From Caballeronia mineralivorans PML1(12) (GTDB taxonomy: Bacteria; Pseudomonadota; Gammaproteobacteria; Burkholderiales; Burkholderiaceae), in the NCBI RefSeq assembly GCF_001028175.1, contig NZ_AEJF01000091.1, positions 1 to 64,000 of the forward strand: a DNA stretch of 64,000 nt, read 5' to 3'. Below are positions 8,020 to 17,700 of the stretch, in pieces. The notes under the pieces are model-generated. The model saw only the letters and a program-made list of their open reading frames with translations. It was not told the origin of the DNA and did not search any database. The translations under genes and the position numbers were made by a program. Numbering within the stretch: the stretch's first letter is position 1; each line of letters begins with the position of its first letter.

Positions 8020-9443
8020 AAATTTTCGGCACGCCAGATTCGCGCGGCGGCAAACGCGCCCGTGTCGGGTCGGGTCGTGCCGGATCGAGCGCCGGTTCGG
8101 GCCGCGGCAATCCGTTCAACACGCTGTTCGCGCGCATGGCGCTGATTTCGATGGTCGTGCTGTTTGCCGTGCAAGCCTGCTGGTTCACCGTGCTCACTGT
8201 GCAGCGCCCGCATCATGACGCCGAAGGTTACGCGCGCGGCCTGATGCTCGTGCTCGCCGCAGCCAACGACGACGCGCGCCAAGGCGTACGGCTCGCGCCC
8301 GCGCTGAGCGTGCAGCTCGTGCTCTCCTCGAACCTTCCCGAAGGCATCACGCTGCGCGAGCCGGAAAACGGTCCCGTCGTGCATCTGCTGCGTGAGTTGA
8401 GGACCGTGCTGCCGCCCGGCACGCGACTCGCCGTCGACGGCCCCAGACACGCACAACGGCTCTGGGTGCGTTATCCGAACAGCCCGAACTGGATCGTGAC
8501 GCCGGTCGACCTGCCGCCGGCGCCGCCTATCCTGATCGAATCGGTCGGCATGCTGCTGGCGGCCGTGATCCTGTCGCTGGTCGCAGCGTGGCAGTTGCAG
8601 CGGCCCTTGTCGCGAGTGGCGCAGGGTGCGCGCCAATTCGGCGCCGGCGAGCGGCCGGTCCCGGTAGACGAACGCGGACCGCGTGAACTCAGCGAACTGA
8701 TCCGCGCATTCAACCAGATGATGCGAAGGATCAACGAAGCCGACGACGAAAAAGCCGTCATGCTCGCCGGCATCGCACACGATCTGAAAGCGCCGCTGAC
8801 GCGCCTGAAACTTCGCGCGAGCGTACTGGTGCAGGACGACGCCGAGCGCGCGCATTTCATTCGCGACATCGATTCCCTGACGCGCATCGTGCAGCAGTTC
8901 CTGGAATTCGCGGCCAACGCGCCGACGAGCGGACCGGCCATCAATGTGGACGGGTTTCTCGCGGAACAATTCGCGCAGGACGAAGCCGGCGACGACGCGC
9001 CGCTGTTCCACCTCGACCTGGCAGCCGGCGATGCCTTCCGCTTGCCGCGCACGCTGCTGGATCGCCTGGTGACCAATCTCGTCGATAACGCCCTGGAACA
9101 CGGCTCACCGCCCGTCGATATCAGTACGGCCAAGCGCTGCGGCGAGTGGATCATCACGGTGCGCGATTACGGCGAAGGCATCCCGCCCGAGCGTCTGGAC
9201 GACGCTCGCAAGCCGTTTGTCCGCCTGGACCCGGCACGCGCCGGCGACGGCCATTGCGGACTGGGTCTCGCCATTGTCGGACGCCTTGCGAACCAACTCG
9301 GCGGCCGCTGCGATATCGGCAATGCGGCCGAGGGCGGGTTGATCGTGCGGATCGTGATTCCGATGGAGGAACATATCCGCCCGAGTTGCGGCACGGTGCT
9401 GCTGCACAATGCCAGCGCGCCCGAAGCCGTCATGGCTTCTTGA
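8016..9443 (+). CDS. EnvZ/RstB-type sensor histidine kinase
   Basis: A 475-aa inner-membrane kinase: basic Gly/Ser/Arg-rich N-terminus (1-35), transmembrane helix (41-61), periplasmic loop of about 110 residues, second helix (172-195), HAMP (about 196-245), HisKA with the phospho-histidine in AGIAHDLKAPLTRLK (H255), and HATPase with VTNLVDNALEHG, DYGEGIPPERL and GLGLAIVGRLA. It should phosphorylate the upstream regulator, whose gene overlaps it by 4 bp. The short periplasmic loop is like that of EnvZ. Its 3' end overlaps the convergent hybrid kinase gene by 14 bp. Confidence 0.94.
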   Translation: MKIFGTPDSRGGKRARVGSGRAGSSAGSGRGNPFNTLFARMALISMVVLFAVQACWFTVLTVQRPHHDAEGYARGLMLVLAAANDDARQGVRLAPALSVQLVLSSNLPEGITLREPENGPVVHLLRELRTVLPPGTRLAVDGPRHAQRLWVRYPNSPNWIVTPVDLPPAPPILIESVGMLLAAVILSLVAAWQLQRPLSRVAQGARQFGAGERPVPVDERGPRELSELIRAFNQMMRRINEADDEKAVMLAGIAHDLKAPLTRLKLRASVLVQDDAERAHFIRDIDSLTRIVQQFLEFAANAPTSGPAINVDGFLAEQFAQDEAGDDAPLFHLDLAAGDAFRLPRTLLDRLVTNLVDNALEHGSPPVDISTAKRCGEWIITVRDYGEGIPPERLDDARKPFVRLDPARAGDGHCGLGLAIVGRLANQLGGRCDIGNAAEGGLIVRIVIPMEEHIRPSCGTVLLHNASAPEAVMAS

Positions 9444-11667
9444 ACACCGCCTGCTCGAGTTCATCGAAGTTGAACGGCTTGGGCAGCAGGGTCGCCCCGC
9501 TCAGCTCGTCGCCCAGTTCAGTCGCAATGCCCGCCCCATAACCCGACGCCAGCACCACGTGCACACGCGGCTGCAGGCGTTTCACCGCGCGCGCCAGATC
9601 GAGACCCGACATGCCGGGCATGCGGACGTCCGTGAGCAGGACGTCGAATAACTGCTGCGCGATCAGGTCGAGCGCCGCCGGCGCGCTATTTACCGCCAGG
9701 ACTCTTGCATCGAGCAATTCCAGCAGTTCGCGCGTCGCTTCGCGGGTATTGGCGTCATCCTCCACGATCAGCACGCGCAGCGGCTGCGGTTCGGCGAGCG
9801 AGTCAGGCACACTGGGCGTCTCGAAGACCCGCGAGCGGAACATCCAGCGCACCTTGCGCGCCAGCGCATCCCGCCGATACGGCTTGCTGATCAGCGCCAC
9901 ACCCTGATCGAGCCGGCCGCCGTGCACGATCGCGTTTTCGGTGTACCCCGACGTGAACAGCACCTCCAGCCCCGGCAGCATTTCCTTCGCGCGCCGCGCC
10001 AGATCGACGCTGCGCATCGTCCCCGGCATCACCACGTCGCTGAACAGCAAATCGACGTGCACGCCGCTTTCGAGCACACTCAGCGCGCTCTGGGCATCGA
10101 CGGCTTTCAGCACCTGATAACCAAGCTGGGTCAGCATGTCTACTGCGGTTGTCCGCACGTTCGGGTCGTCTTCCACCACCAGGATCGTTTCCGTGCCGCC
10201 CGTCACCGGATCGTTCGCGGCGTCCACCCGCACGGCCTCGTCTTCCATCGAGCGCGGCAGGTAAAGCTTGACCGTCGTACCGTGGCCCGGCTCGCTATAG
10301 AGCTTGATATGGCCGCCTGTCTGCTTCATGAAACCGTACGCCATGCTTAAGCCCAGGCCCGTGCCGCGGCCTTCGGACTTGGTCGTGTAGAAGGGCTCGA
10401 AGGCGCGTGCGAGGACCTCTGGCGCCATGCCGCAACCGGTGTCCGAGACGGCGATCATGACGTACTGGCCACTGCTCAGGTCGTCGTGATGGCGTGTGTA
10501 GTCGTCGTCGAGCATCGCATTGCCGGCCTCGATGGTCAGGCGGCCCGCGCCGTCCATCGAGTCGCGTGCGTTGATCGCGAGATTCACGATCACGTTCTGC
10601 AAATGATTCGGGTCGGCGAGCGTGTTCCACAGGCCGCCCGACACCACCGTTTCCAGTTCGATGGTTTCGCCCAGCACGCGTCGCAGCATGTCGTCGGAAC
10701 TTCGCAGCAGCCGCGAGACATCCAGCGCCATCGGTTCGAGCGGTTGCCGGCGCGCGAAGGCCAGCAGTTGCGACGCAAGCTTCGCTCCGCGCTCGACCGC
10801 TTCGTGCGCGCACGCCAGGCGTCGCGTCAGCGTTTCGTTGCCGCTCGTTTCCTGCGTGGCAAGCTGCAGGTTTCCGCCAATCACCTGCAGCACGTTGTTG
10901 AAATCGTGGGCAACACCGCCGGTCAGCTTGCCGACGGCGTCCATCTTCTGCGATTGCGCGAGCGCCGCCGCCGTTACATGCCGCTCCGCTTCACTCGTTC
11001 GCAACGCCGCCAACGCCTCTTCAATACGTTCTTCCAGCGTCTCGCGATGCCGTTCCAGCGCTTCGCTCAAGCGCTTTTGCTCCTGCAACGCGGTGTCGAG
11101 CGAATGGACGCCGAGCACATGGGCGGTAATGTCGCGGGAAATCGAGACGAACCATTCGACGCCGCCCGGCCCGTTCACCGGGGAAACCGAAACGTCCCAG
11201 TATTTCGGCGTGCCTTTCGCGGTCGGGCAGAGCGCTTCGAAGCGTGAATAATGGCCTTGCCGGGCGTTTTCGATGGCGTCAGTCGGCAAATGCCGCGATT
11301 CCTCCGGCCACAGCGCCGACCACGACTTGCCTTTCATCGGCGCAAAGTCGTCAATCTCCATCAGGCGGATGCCGTTCGCGTTCATGAACTCGAGCGTGCC
11401 GTCACGCCGCAGGATCTTGATGCAATCCGTGCTGCCGTTCAGCACGCTCAGGAAGAATGGGCCAGAATCGAGGGAAAAAGCCGGCCCGGGATCCGTATTG
11501 ACCGCGGTGTCCGGCTCGGGCGCAGCGGGCACGGGACCGAGCGGAAAACCAAACGGCTGGTCGGCGCGGGCCGCGGGCTCGGGCTGGTGGACCGGCGTCG
11601 GCAAGCAGTGCACACCCGTTTCGTCGAGACGTGCGACAGCGGGATCGGGACTGGCTGAGTCGGTCAT
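9430..11667 (-). CDS. Cytoplasmic PAS hybrid histidine kinase with two receivers
   Basis: A 745-aa protein with no clear transmembrane helix: a Pro-rich N-terminus (1-65), a PAS domain (about 70-185), a coiled-coil linker (190-240), HisKA with GGVAHDFNNVLQV (H254), HATPase (NLAINARDSMDG, DTGCGMAPEV, GRGTGLGLSMAYGF), then two receivers, with LLFSDVVMPG and LLTDVRMPGMSG carrying the acceptor aspartates and LISKPY and LLPKPF the lysines. The start was chosen at the ATG at 11667 (MTDSASPD), not the upstream in-frame alternative at 11778. A soluble PAS domain suggests a redox, light or metabolite cue. Two receivers without an output domain suggest relay to another protein. Confidence 0.92.
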   Translation of the reverse strand: MTDSASPDPAVARLDETGVHCLPTPVHQPEPAARADQPFGFPLGPVPAAPEPDTAVNTDPGPAFSLDSGPFFLSVLNGSTDCIKILRRDGTLEFMNANGIRLMEIDDFAPMKGKSWSALWPEESRHLPTDAIENARQGHYSRFEALCPTAKGTPKYWDVSVSPVNGPGGVEWFVSISRDITAHVLGVHSLDTALQEQKRLSEALERHRETLEERIEEALAALRTSEAERHVTAAALAQSQKMDAVGKLTGGVAHDFNNVLQVIGGNLQLATQETSGNETLTRRLACAHEAVERGAKLASQLLAFARRQPLEPMALDVSRLLRSSDDMLRRVLGETIELETVVSGGLWNTLADPNHLQNVIVNLAINARDSMDGAGRLTIEAGNAMLDDDYTRHHDDLSSGQYVMIAVSDTGCGMAPEVLARAFEPFYTTKSEGRGTGLGLSMAYGFMKQTGGHIKLYSEPGHGTTVKLYLPRSMEDEAVRVDAANDPVTGGTETILVVEDDPNVRTTAVDMLTQLGYQVLKAVDAQSALSVLESGVHVDLLFSDVVMPGTMRSVDLARRAKEMLPGLEVLFTSGYTENAIVHGGRLDQGVALISKPYRRDALARKVRWMFRSRVFETPSVPDSLAEPQPLRVLIVEDDANTREATRELLELLDARVLAVNSAPAALDLIAQQLFDVLLTDVRMPGMSGLDLARAVKRLQPRVHVVLASGYGAGIATELGDELSGATLLPKPFNFDELEQAVFKKP

Positions 11668-12258
11668 GAATCGGGCGCGGACAAAGGAAAACGGCGAGGA
11701 CAGTGCAAGGCGGTGTTTGAGCCTATGCGCTGTAACGTGATCGGCAACAGGAAGCAAACATTGCGCCAGTGATACCAATCCAGGCTCAACCGTGGCTGGG
11801 CTTTGCAGCAGCTACTTCACTTTGTCCGCGCCTCGTATCTTTCACACGCCGCGTGTAAAAACCATCCCTGCGACGGGTAGTTCTTGCGCACTCGCTTATT
11901 TTTGGGAGGGGTTCTACGTCATATCGGGAACGCGGGAGACGTTAATTGCAGCGAGAGATCTTTCCGCCAGGCCTGGACCTGATTTCGTGAATCTCCCGGT
12001 GGCTCTGCATGAAGGGCGCGCTTTGGGTCGTTGAAGGCAAACAACCGTCGCGAGGTTGCACATCCTTTAATCAGGATATCGATTGGCGTGCGCGCTTCTT
12101 GCTCACTCAAAGGCTTCGCTCAACGGTCGCGTTTCCGGCCCCAGGCCTTACAGCCGGAATGTCGATCGACCCAATTCGTCACCCGTTTTCGACGCGTTTT
12201 TCTCGTCATGAATAACCGGCCGTGCGCACTGTGCGCCGCGCCAACATGGAGACGCCTC
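11668..12258. other. 591-bp divergent intergenic region
   Basis: The region lies between the start codons of the PAS kinase (minus) and the EgtD-like gene (plus). The egtD reading frame stays open upstream to 12031, but the extra 76 residues are not like the family. A small palindrome (ACACGCCGCGTGT, around 11839) is visible. No convincing gene or RNA was found; promoters for both flanking genes presumably lie here. Confidence 0.5.
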
Positions 12259-13239
12259 ATGCCTCAAACCACGACGCAGGCCGTTCAGTCGCCGCGCTTT
12301 TCCTCCCCGTTTGCCGCAGCCGTTCACGAGGGCCTCACGCATGCGCCGCAAAAAGAATTGCCATCGATGTACTTGTACGACGAAGTCGGCTCCGCCTTGT
12401 TCGAAGTCATCACGGCGTTGCCCGAATACGGCGTGACGCGTGCCGAGGAGCGCGTGCTGAATGCGCATGCCGGCGATATCGTCGCTGAACTGCCGCGTAA
12501 CGTGACCGTTGCCGAACTCGGCAGTGGCAGCGGCCGGAAAACGCGACGAATCCTGGAGGCGCTGTGCAAGAAACGGCCGACCGAATATTGTCCGATCGAA
12601 ATTTCGCCCACGGCGTTGCAACTGTGCCGGCGGGAGCTTGGCGATATCGAGCGGATTTCGATCGTGGGATACGAGCGCGATTATCTGGCCGGACTGGCGG
12701 AAGTCAGTGCGAACCGGAAAGAAGGTGAAGTGTTGCTGGTGCTGTTCCTCGGCAGCACGATCGGTAATTTTGCGCGGCTGGCGGCCACGCGTTTCTTGAA
12801 GTCGATTCGCGGCATGCTCAAGCCCGGCGATTCGTTGTTGCTCGGGATGGATCTGATCAAGCCGCTGGATACGTTGATTGCGGCATACGACGATCCTATC
12901 GGCGTGACGGCAGCGTTTAACCTGAATTTGCTTGCGCGAGTCAATCGCGAACTGGACGGGGATATTCCACTAGACGCGTTCGAGCATCTTGCGCGATTCA
13001 ATCCCGATGCTCGGAGCGTCGAGATGCATTTGCGCGCCAAGCGCCCGGTGCGGGCAACGATTCGCGCGGCGGGGTTAACTGTGGACTTTCGCCAGGGCGA
13101 AACGATCTGGACGGAAAGCAGCCACAAATATATTGCCGGGGAAGTGGGGCCGTTGGCCGCGGATGCGGGATTCGCTTGCGCGAGGCAGTGGTTGGATCGC
13201 GAGTGGGGATTTGCCGAGAGTTTGCTTGTGGCGCGGTGA
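12259..13239 (+). CDS. egtD: EgtD-like L-histidine N-alpha-methyltransferase
   Basis: A 326-aa SAM-dependent methyltransferase of the EgtD family (about 320 aa), which trimethylates histidine to hercynine, the first step to ergothioneine. Visible family blocks are YLYDEVGSALFEVITALPEY, VAELGSGSGRKTRRIL (SAM site), LFLGSTIGNF, VTAAFNLNLLARVNREL and IWTESSHKY, the last corresponding to the Glu/Ser pair that binds the substrate amino group. The start at 12259 was preferred over the longer frame (12031) because GGAGA lies 8 bp upstream and the conserved region begins soon after. EgtB, the sulfoxide synthase usually next to egtD, is not in the window. The substrate is therefore inferred; methyltransferases of this fold acting on other amino acids cannot be excluded. 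Confidence 0.85.
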   Translation: MPQTTTQAVQSPRFSSPFAAAVHEGLTHAPQKELPSMYLYDEVGSALFEVITALPEYGVTRAEERVLNAHAGDIVAELPRNVTVAELGSGSGRKTRRILEALCKKRPTEYCPIEISPTALQLCRRELGDIERISIVGYERDYLAGLAEVSANRKEGEVLLVLFLGSTIGNFARLAATRFLKSIRGMLKPGDSLLLGMDLIKPLDTLIAAYDDPIGVTAAFNLNLLARVNRELDGDIPLDAFEHLARFNPDARSVEMHLRAKRPVRATIRAAGLTVDFRQGETIWTESSHKYIAGEVGPLAADAGFACARQWLDREWGFAESLLVAR

Positions 13240-13345
13240 GGTTTGCGACCGGCTTGGTCGCTCGCGCCAGTGTTGTTCTACCAGCGCCTGCAACCCCGGA
13301 TTGACACCGGTCGGCCACTGGCAGAGTGCGAACGAAACCGCCCCT

Positions 13346-13642
13346 TCAGTGCTGCTCAAACCTCTCGAACCGCTTTTCGATATACCGCTCCTCGCTAACC
13401 AGATCAGCGACCCGCGCATGCGGCGGGCCGCGCCGTAACCATTCGAGCATCAGATCGACCTGGTTCGCCGGTCCCTGGATCATCGCTTCAACCGATCCGT
13501 CCTCCAGGTTCGCCACCCAGCCGCGCACCCCAAGCGCATGCGCCCGGCGCACCGTCGCATGGCGGAACCCTACTCCCTGCACCAAACCCCTCACGTGCAC
13601 GTAATACGTCTCTATTCGAGTATCCAGGTCCGGACTCGGCAT
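13346..13642 (-). CDS. acyP: Acylphosphatase
   Basis: A 98-aa cytoplasmic acylphosphatase, which hydrolyses carboxyl-phosphate bonds such as in acetyl- or carbamoyl-phosphate. The signature VHVRGLVQGVGFRHATVRRA contains the catalytic arginine (normally in GVGFR), and GWVANLEDGSVEAMIQGP contains the catalytic asparagine. Length and alpha-beta plait pattern match the family. The ATG at 13642 was chosen because GGGAGAAG precedes it; the longer frame to 13708 lacks support. It lies downstream of the CheR/CheB-remnant genes on the same strand, with a 170-bp gap after the remnant, so co-transcription is possible but the function is unrelated. Confidence 0.93.
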   Translation of the reverse strand: MPSPDLDTRIETYYVHVRGLVQGVGFRHATVRRAHALGVRGWVANLEDGSVEAMIQGPANQVDLMLEWLRRGPPHARVADLVSEERYIEKRFERFEQH

Positions 13643-13812
13643 GTTGCTTCTCCCGATTAGTGCCAATTCGCCGCGTCGCCGGATGGGTGCCCAAAGCACT
13701 CCCGGCAAACGCCATCAGGCCGCATTTTAGACAAGACCAGAAAAACCGGCAGTACCCATGGGATCGCCATGAGCGAAACCGTCGTGATCAACCCCAACGC
13801 ACCCATTCGCGT

Positions 13813-13917
13813 TCAACCCGGCCGGAATGGCTGCGCTCCCTCCGCCTCGACGCCACGCGCCGATGCGCCAATCACAATGGCCTCGATCGCATCCAGGGAA
13901 TTCGCCGACGCTGTCAT
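13813..13917 (-). pseudogene. Truncated cheB (protein-glutamate methylesterase) remnant
   Basis: A 34-codon frame beginning with an ATG that overlaps the cheR stop by ATGA. Its translation runs AIEAIVIGASARGVEAEG, closely like the opening of a CheB methylesterase catalytic domain (IEAIVIGASAGGVEAL), and then ends at a stop. The catalytic Ser motif GASAGG reads GASARG, and the remaining roughly 160 residues are missing, so no enzyme can be made. Deletion between the early cheB codons and the acylphosphatase gene is the simplest explanation. Confidence 0.72.
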
Positions 13918-14762
13918 GGCAAGACCTTTTGATACAAACGCTCGCGCGCATCGAAATCCGCGAAGCTGCCCGCGTGTTTTGAAAACCGCAGGCTCTCATT
14001 GCTGCCGAGCCCGAGAAAGCCGCGCCCCACCAGCGAATCGCTGAACAACCCCAGCGCACGGTCCTGCAGCGCCCGGTCGAAATAGATCAGCACATTGCGG
14101 CACGACACGAGATGCGCTTCGAGAAACACGCTGTCGGTGGCGAGGCTGTGATCGGCGAACACTACGCGCGACTTGAGCGTCTGGGAAAATTTCGCCGCAC
14201 CATACGCCGCGTGGTAGTAGTCGGAGAGCGAGCGCTTGCCGCCCGCCGCCAGATAATTCTGGCTGAAACTCGCCAGCCGATCCAGCGGGTAGATCCCGCT
14301 TTCGGCCTGACGCAGCGCGTCGGTGTTGATATCGGTAGCGTACAAAACCGTACGGTCCGCGATGTTTTCTTCAGCGAACAAGATTGCGAGCGACCAGAGC
14401 TCTTCGCCACTGCTGCACCCCGCCACCCATACCTTGATCGACGGATAAGTCTGCAGGATCGGCACGACCTGCTCGCGGATCGCGCGAAAGTAGGCCGGAT
14501 CCCGAAACATCTCGCTGACCTGCACCGTCAGGTACTGAAACAGGCGCGAGAACAACCTGGCGTCGCGGAGAATACGCTCCTGCAACTGCGACAGCGTCGT
14601 GAAGCCAAGATCGTGCAGCGCCTGCGTCAAACGCCGCCGCAGCGAACTCACCGAATAATGCCGGAAGTCATGCTGGTACTTCAGATAAACGGCTTCGAGC
14701 AGCAGCTTCAACTCGATGTCGAATATGCCCTCCTCCGTATTCTTCAGGTTTCGATGGGGCAT
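13914..14762 (-). CDS. CheR-type methyltransferase
   Basis: A 282-aa protein with the two CheR domains: an N-terminal helical part (FDIELKLLLEAVYLKYQHDFRHYS, split here by description at about residues 15-38) and a C-terminal SAM-binding domain (VWVAGCSSGEELWSLAILFAE, ATDINTDAL, CRNVLIYFD). CheR enzymes methylate glutamates on chemoreceptors; stand-alone versions linked to hybrid kinases act in Che-like pathways for biofilm or other behaviours. The start at 14762 (MPHRNLKN) is 11 bp after the upstream kinase stop; the longer frame reaches back into the kinase. The gene is followed by a CheB remnant, so the reversing methylesterase is lost at this locus. Confidence 0.9.
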   Translation of the reverse strand: MPHRNLKNTEEGIFDIELKLLLEAVYLKYQHDFRHYSVSSLRRRLTQALHDLGFTTLSQLQERILRDARLFSRLFQYLTVQVSEMFRDPAYFRAIREQVVPILQTYPSIKVWVAGCSSGEELWSLAILFAEENIADRTVLYATDINTDALRQAESGIYPLDRLASFSQNYLAAGGKRSLSDYYHAAYGAAKFSQTLKSRVVFADHSLATDSVFLEAHLVSCRNVLIYFDRALQDRALGLFSDSLVGRGFLGLGSNESLRFSKHAGSFADFDARERLYQKVLP

Positions 14763-14773
14763 GGCGGGTCTTG

Positions 14774-17700
14774 CTACCGTTGGCGCAACCAGACGCGACA
14801 CAGCGACACCAGCTTGTCGACATCGATAGGCTTCGAAATGTAATCGTCCGCTCCCGCTTCCAGGCATTTCTGGCGATCGCTCGCCATCGCTTTTGCAGTC
14901 AGCGCGATGATCGGCAGCCGCGCATGCTCCGGGTTCTTGCGAATCTCGGTTATGGCGGTGAACCCGTCCATCTCCGGCATCATGATGTCCATCAGCACCA
15001 GATCGATCTCCGGATGGCGGGCAAGCGAGTCCAGCGCCTCGCGGCCATTACGCGTGATTTCCAACTTCGCCCCCAGCGGCTCGATCACGTGAGACAACGC
15101 GAAGATATTGCGGACATCGTCTTCGACCAGCAGGATCGTGCGACCTTCGAACACGTCGTCGCGCTGACGCGCCGCGCGCAACATGCGCTGCTGTTCGGGC
15201 GGCAACGCGCTCTCCACGCTGTGCAGGAACAGCGTCACTTCATCGACCAGACGTTCCGGCGACTTCGCGCCCTTGATGATGATCGACTTGGAATAACGGC
15301 GCAGGCGCTGCTCCTCATCCGGCGACAACACGCGCCCCGTGTACACGATCACCGGCGACGACGCATGCGCCTTCGAGATCGATACACGTTCCAGCAAGTC
15401 ATAACCCGAACCGTCCGGCAAAGCGAGGTCCATCACGATGCAGTCGAAGGTGCTCCGATTCATTTCATCGATGGCTTGCGCAATCGTCCCGGCTTCCACA
15501 ATCTCGACCGTCGCGCTTTTCAACAACGCGTGAATGCTCTGACGCAGCGCGGGATCGTCTTCGACCACCAGCACGCGCCGCATGCCTTGCGCCGAACGCG
15601 CTTCCAGCTTGCGGATCGCGCCCGCCAGCGTTTCGCGTGCGCTGGGTTTGAGCGTATAGCCGATGGCGCCGAGATGCAGCGCGACATCGGCATGATCCGT
15701 CGATGACACGATGTGGATGGGGATGTGGCGCGTGAGCGGATCGCGCTTGAGCCATTCGAGCACGGTGAGGCCTGACTGGTCGGGCAAACCGACATCGAGC
15801 AGGATGCCGTTCGGCTGCAGGTCGCGGGCCAGTTCCACGCCTTGGCTTGCGGTGGTCGCGTGCACGAAGTCGAATTCGAGTTCATGTGCGAGGTCGTGCA
15901 GGATATGCGCGAAACGCAAGTCGTCTTCGATCGCCAGGATCACGCGATCCGGGCGCTTGCGGTTGGCGCGGTCGTCGGGGATAGGCTGCGGCGCGGGGTG
16001 GGGCGCGTTCGGCGCACGCCATGACAACGGTTCAGCGGAAGCGGACGCGAGTGCCACCAGATGCGCCGGCGCGGCGCTCGTGGCGGTGTCCTCATCATCG
16101 ACCGTCATCGGCTCGCTCATATGCCCGATCACATCGAGTTTCGCCATGACCGTGCCTTCACGAACGGCAAGCGGCAGCGTGACCGAAAACACGCTGCCCT
16201 TGCCCGGCTCGCTCGCAACACTCACCGAGCCGCCCAACAAACGCGAGAATTCCCGCGATATCGACAGACCCAGACCACTGCCACCGTACTTGCGGCTGGT
16301 CGTGCCATCGGCTTGCTGGAACGCCTGGAAAATGAGGTCCTGCTTGTCGTGCGGAATGCCGATGCCTGTGTCGCGTACATCGAAGCGCAACGCCTTGCCG
16401 CCGTTGCCTGCCCCATGCACGGAGACCGTCACCTGACCGTGCTCGGTGAACTTGAACGCGTTCGACAGCAGGTTGCGCAGCACTTGCTGGAGACGCTGGT
16501 TATCGGTGACGAAATATTCCGGAACGCCTTCGGCGCGTTCCATCACGAGCTTCAGGCGCTTCGAGTCGGCGATCGGCGCGAAGGACTGCCGCAACGATTG
16601 CAACATCCCGTCGATGGCAACCGGCGCGAACTGCACGTCCATTTGCCCCGCTTCCACCTTCGACAAATCCAGGATGTCGTTGATCAGCGAAAGCAGATCG
16701 CTGTTCGACGAATGAATGGTCGCGGCGTAACGTACCTGTTCGTCGGAGAGATTGCCGTGCTTGTTGTCCTGCAAAAGCTTGGCGAGAATCAGCGAGCTAT
16801 TCAGCGGCGTGCGCAATTCGTGCGACATGTTCGCGAGGAATTCGGACTTGTACTGGCTCGCCCGTTCCAGCGCCAGCGCGTTCGCTTCCAACTCCTTCTG
16901 CGCACGCACCAGCTCCACTTTTTGCCGTTCGAGATGCTGCGTATATTCCTCGAGATGCGCATTCGTCTGCTCGAGCTCGGCCTGCTGCGTCTCCAGCCGC
17001 GCCTGTGTTTCCATCAACACCCGGCCGCGTTCCTCGAGCTCTTCATTGGATACCCGCAACTCCTCCTGCTGGACCTGCAATTCCTCGCTCTGGCACTGCG
17101 TTTCCTCCAGCAACTCGACCATCCGCGAGCGATACTGCGCCGAGCGCAACGCCATGCCCATGGCCTCCGCTGCGTTTTCGAGCAACTCGCGGGTATCGGC
17201 AAACGCGTGGTCATCGCCGATAAAACCTACCTCCAGCACGCCGGTCACTTTGCCGTCGGCCATCATCGGTGCAATCACGCAGTGGCTCGCCGGCGCCGAC
17301 GCCAGCGCCGAACCAACCATCAGGAAATCCGGTCCCGCGCCCTTGACCTCGATCGCCCGCTTCTCGTCGAGCACTTGCCCGAGCAGCCCCTGGCCCCGCG
17401 CGATCCGTTGCGGCACGGCGTTCTCGGCGGGCAATGCCCACGCCGCGATCCGCTCCAGGGCATCGCCTTCGCGGCTGTACAGCACGGCCACTTTCGCCCC
17501 CACATACGGCACGAGCGAACGAAGGATACCGTCGCCGATCGAAGCGGTGTCGAGATCGCCGCGCATCTGCAAGCCGATCTGGACTTCGCCCTGCTTCAGC
17601 CACGCGCTGCGTTGCAGGTTCAGCCGCGTTTTGATATAGAGATGCCCCACGCCGGCCAGCACGAACATGACGATCACGCCGATCATGCGGTTGATTTGCA

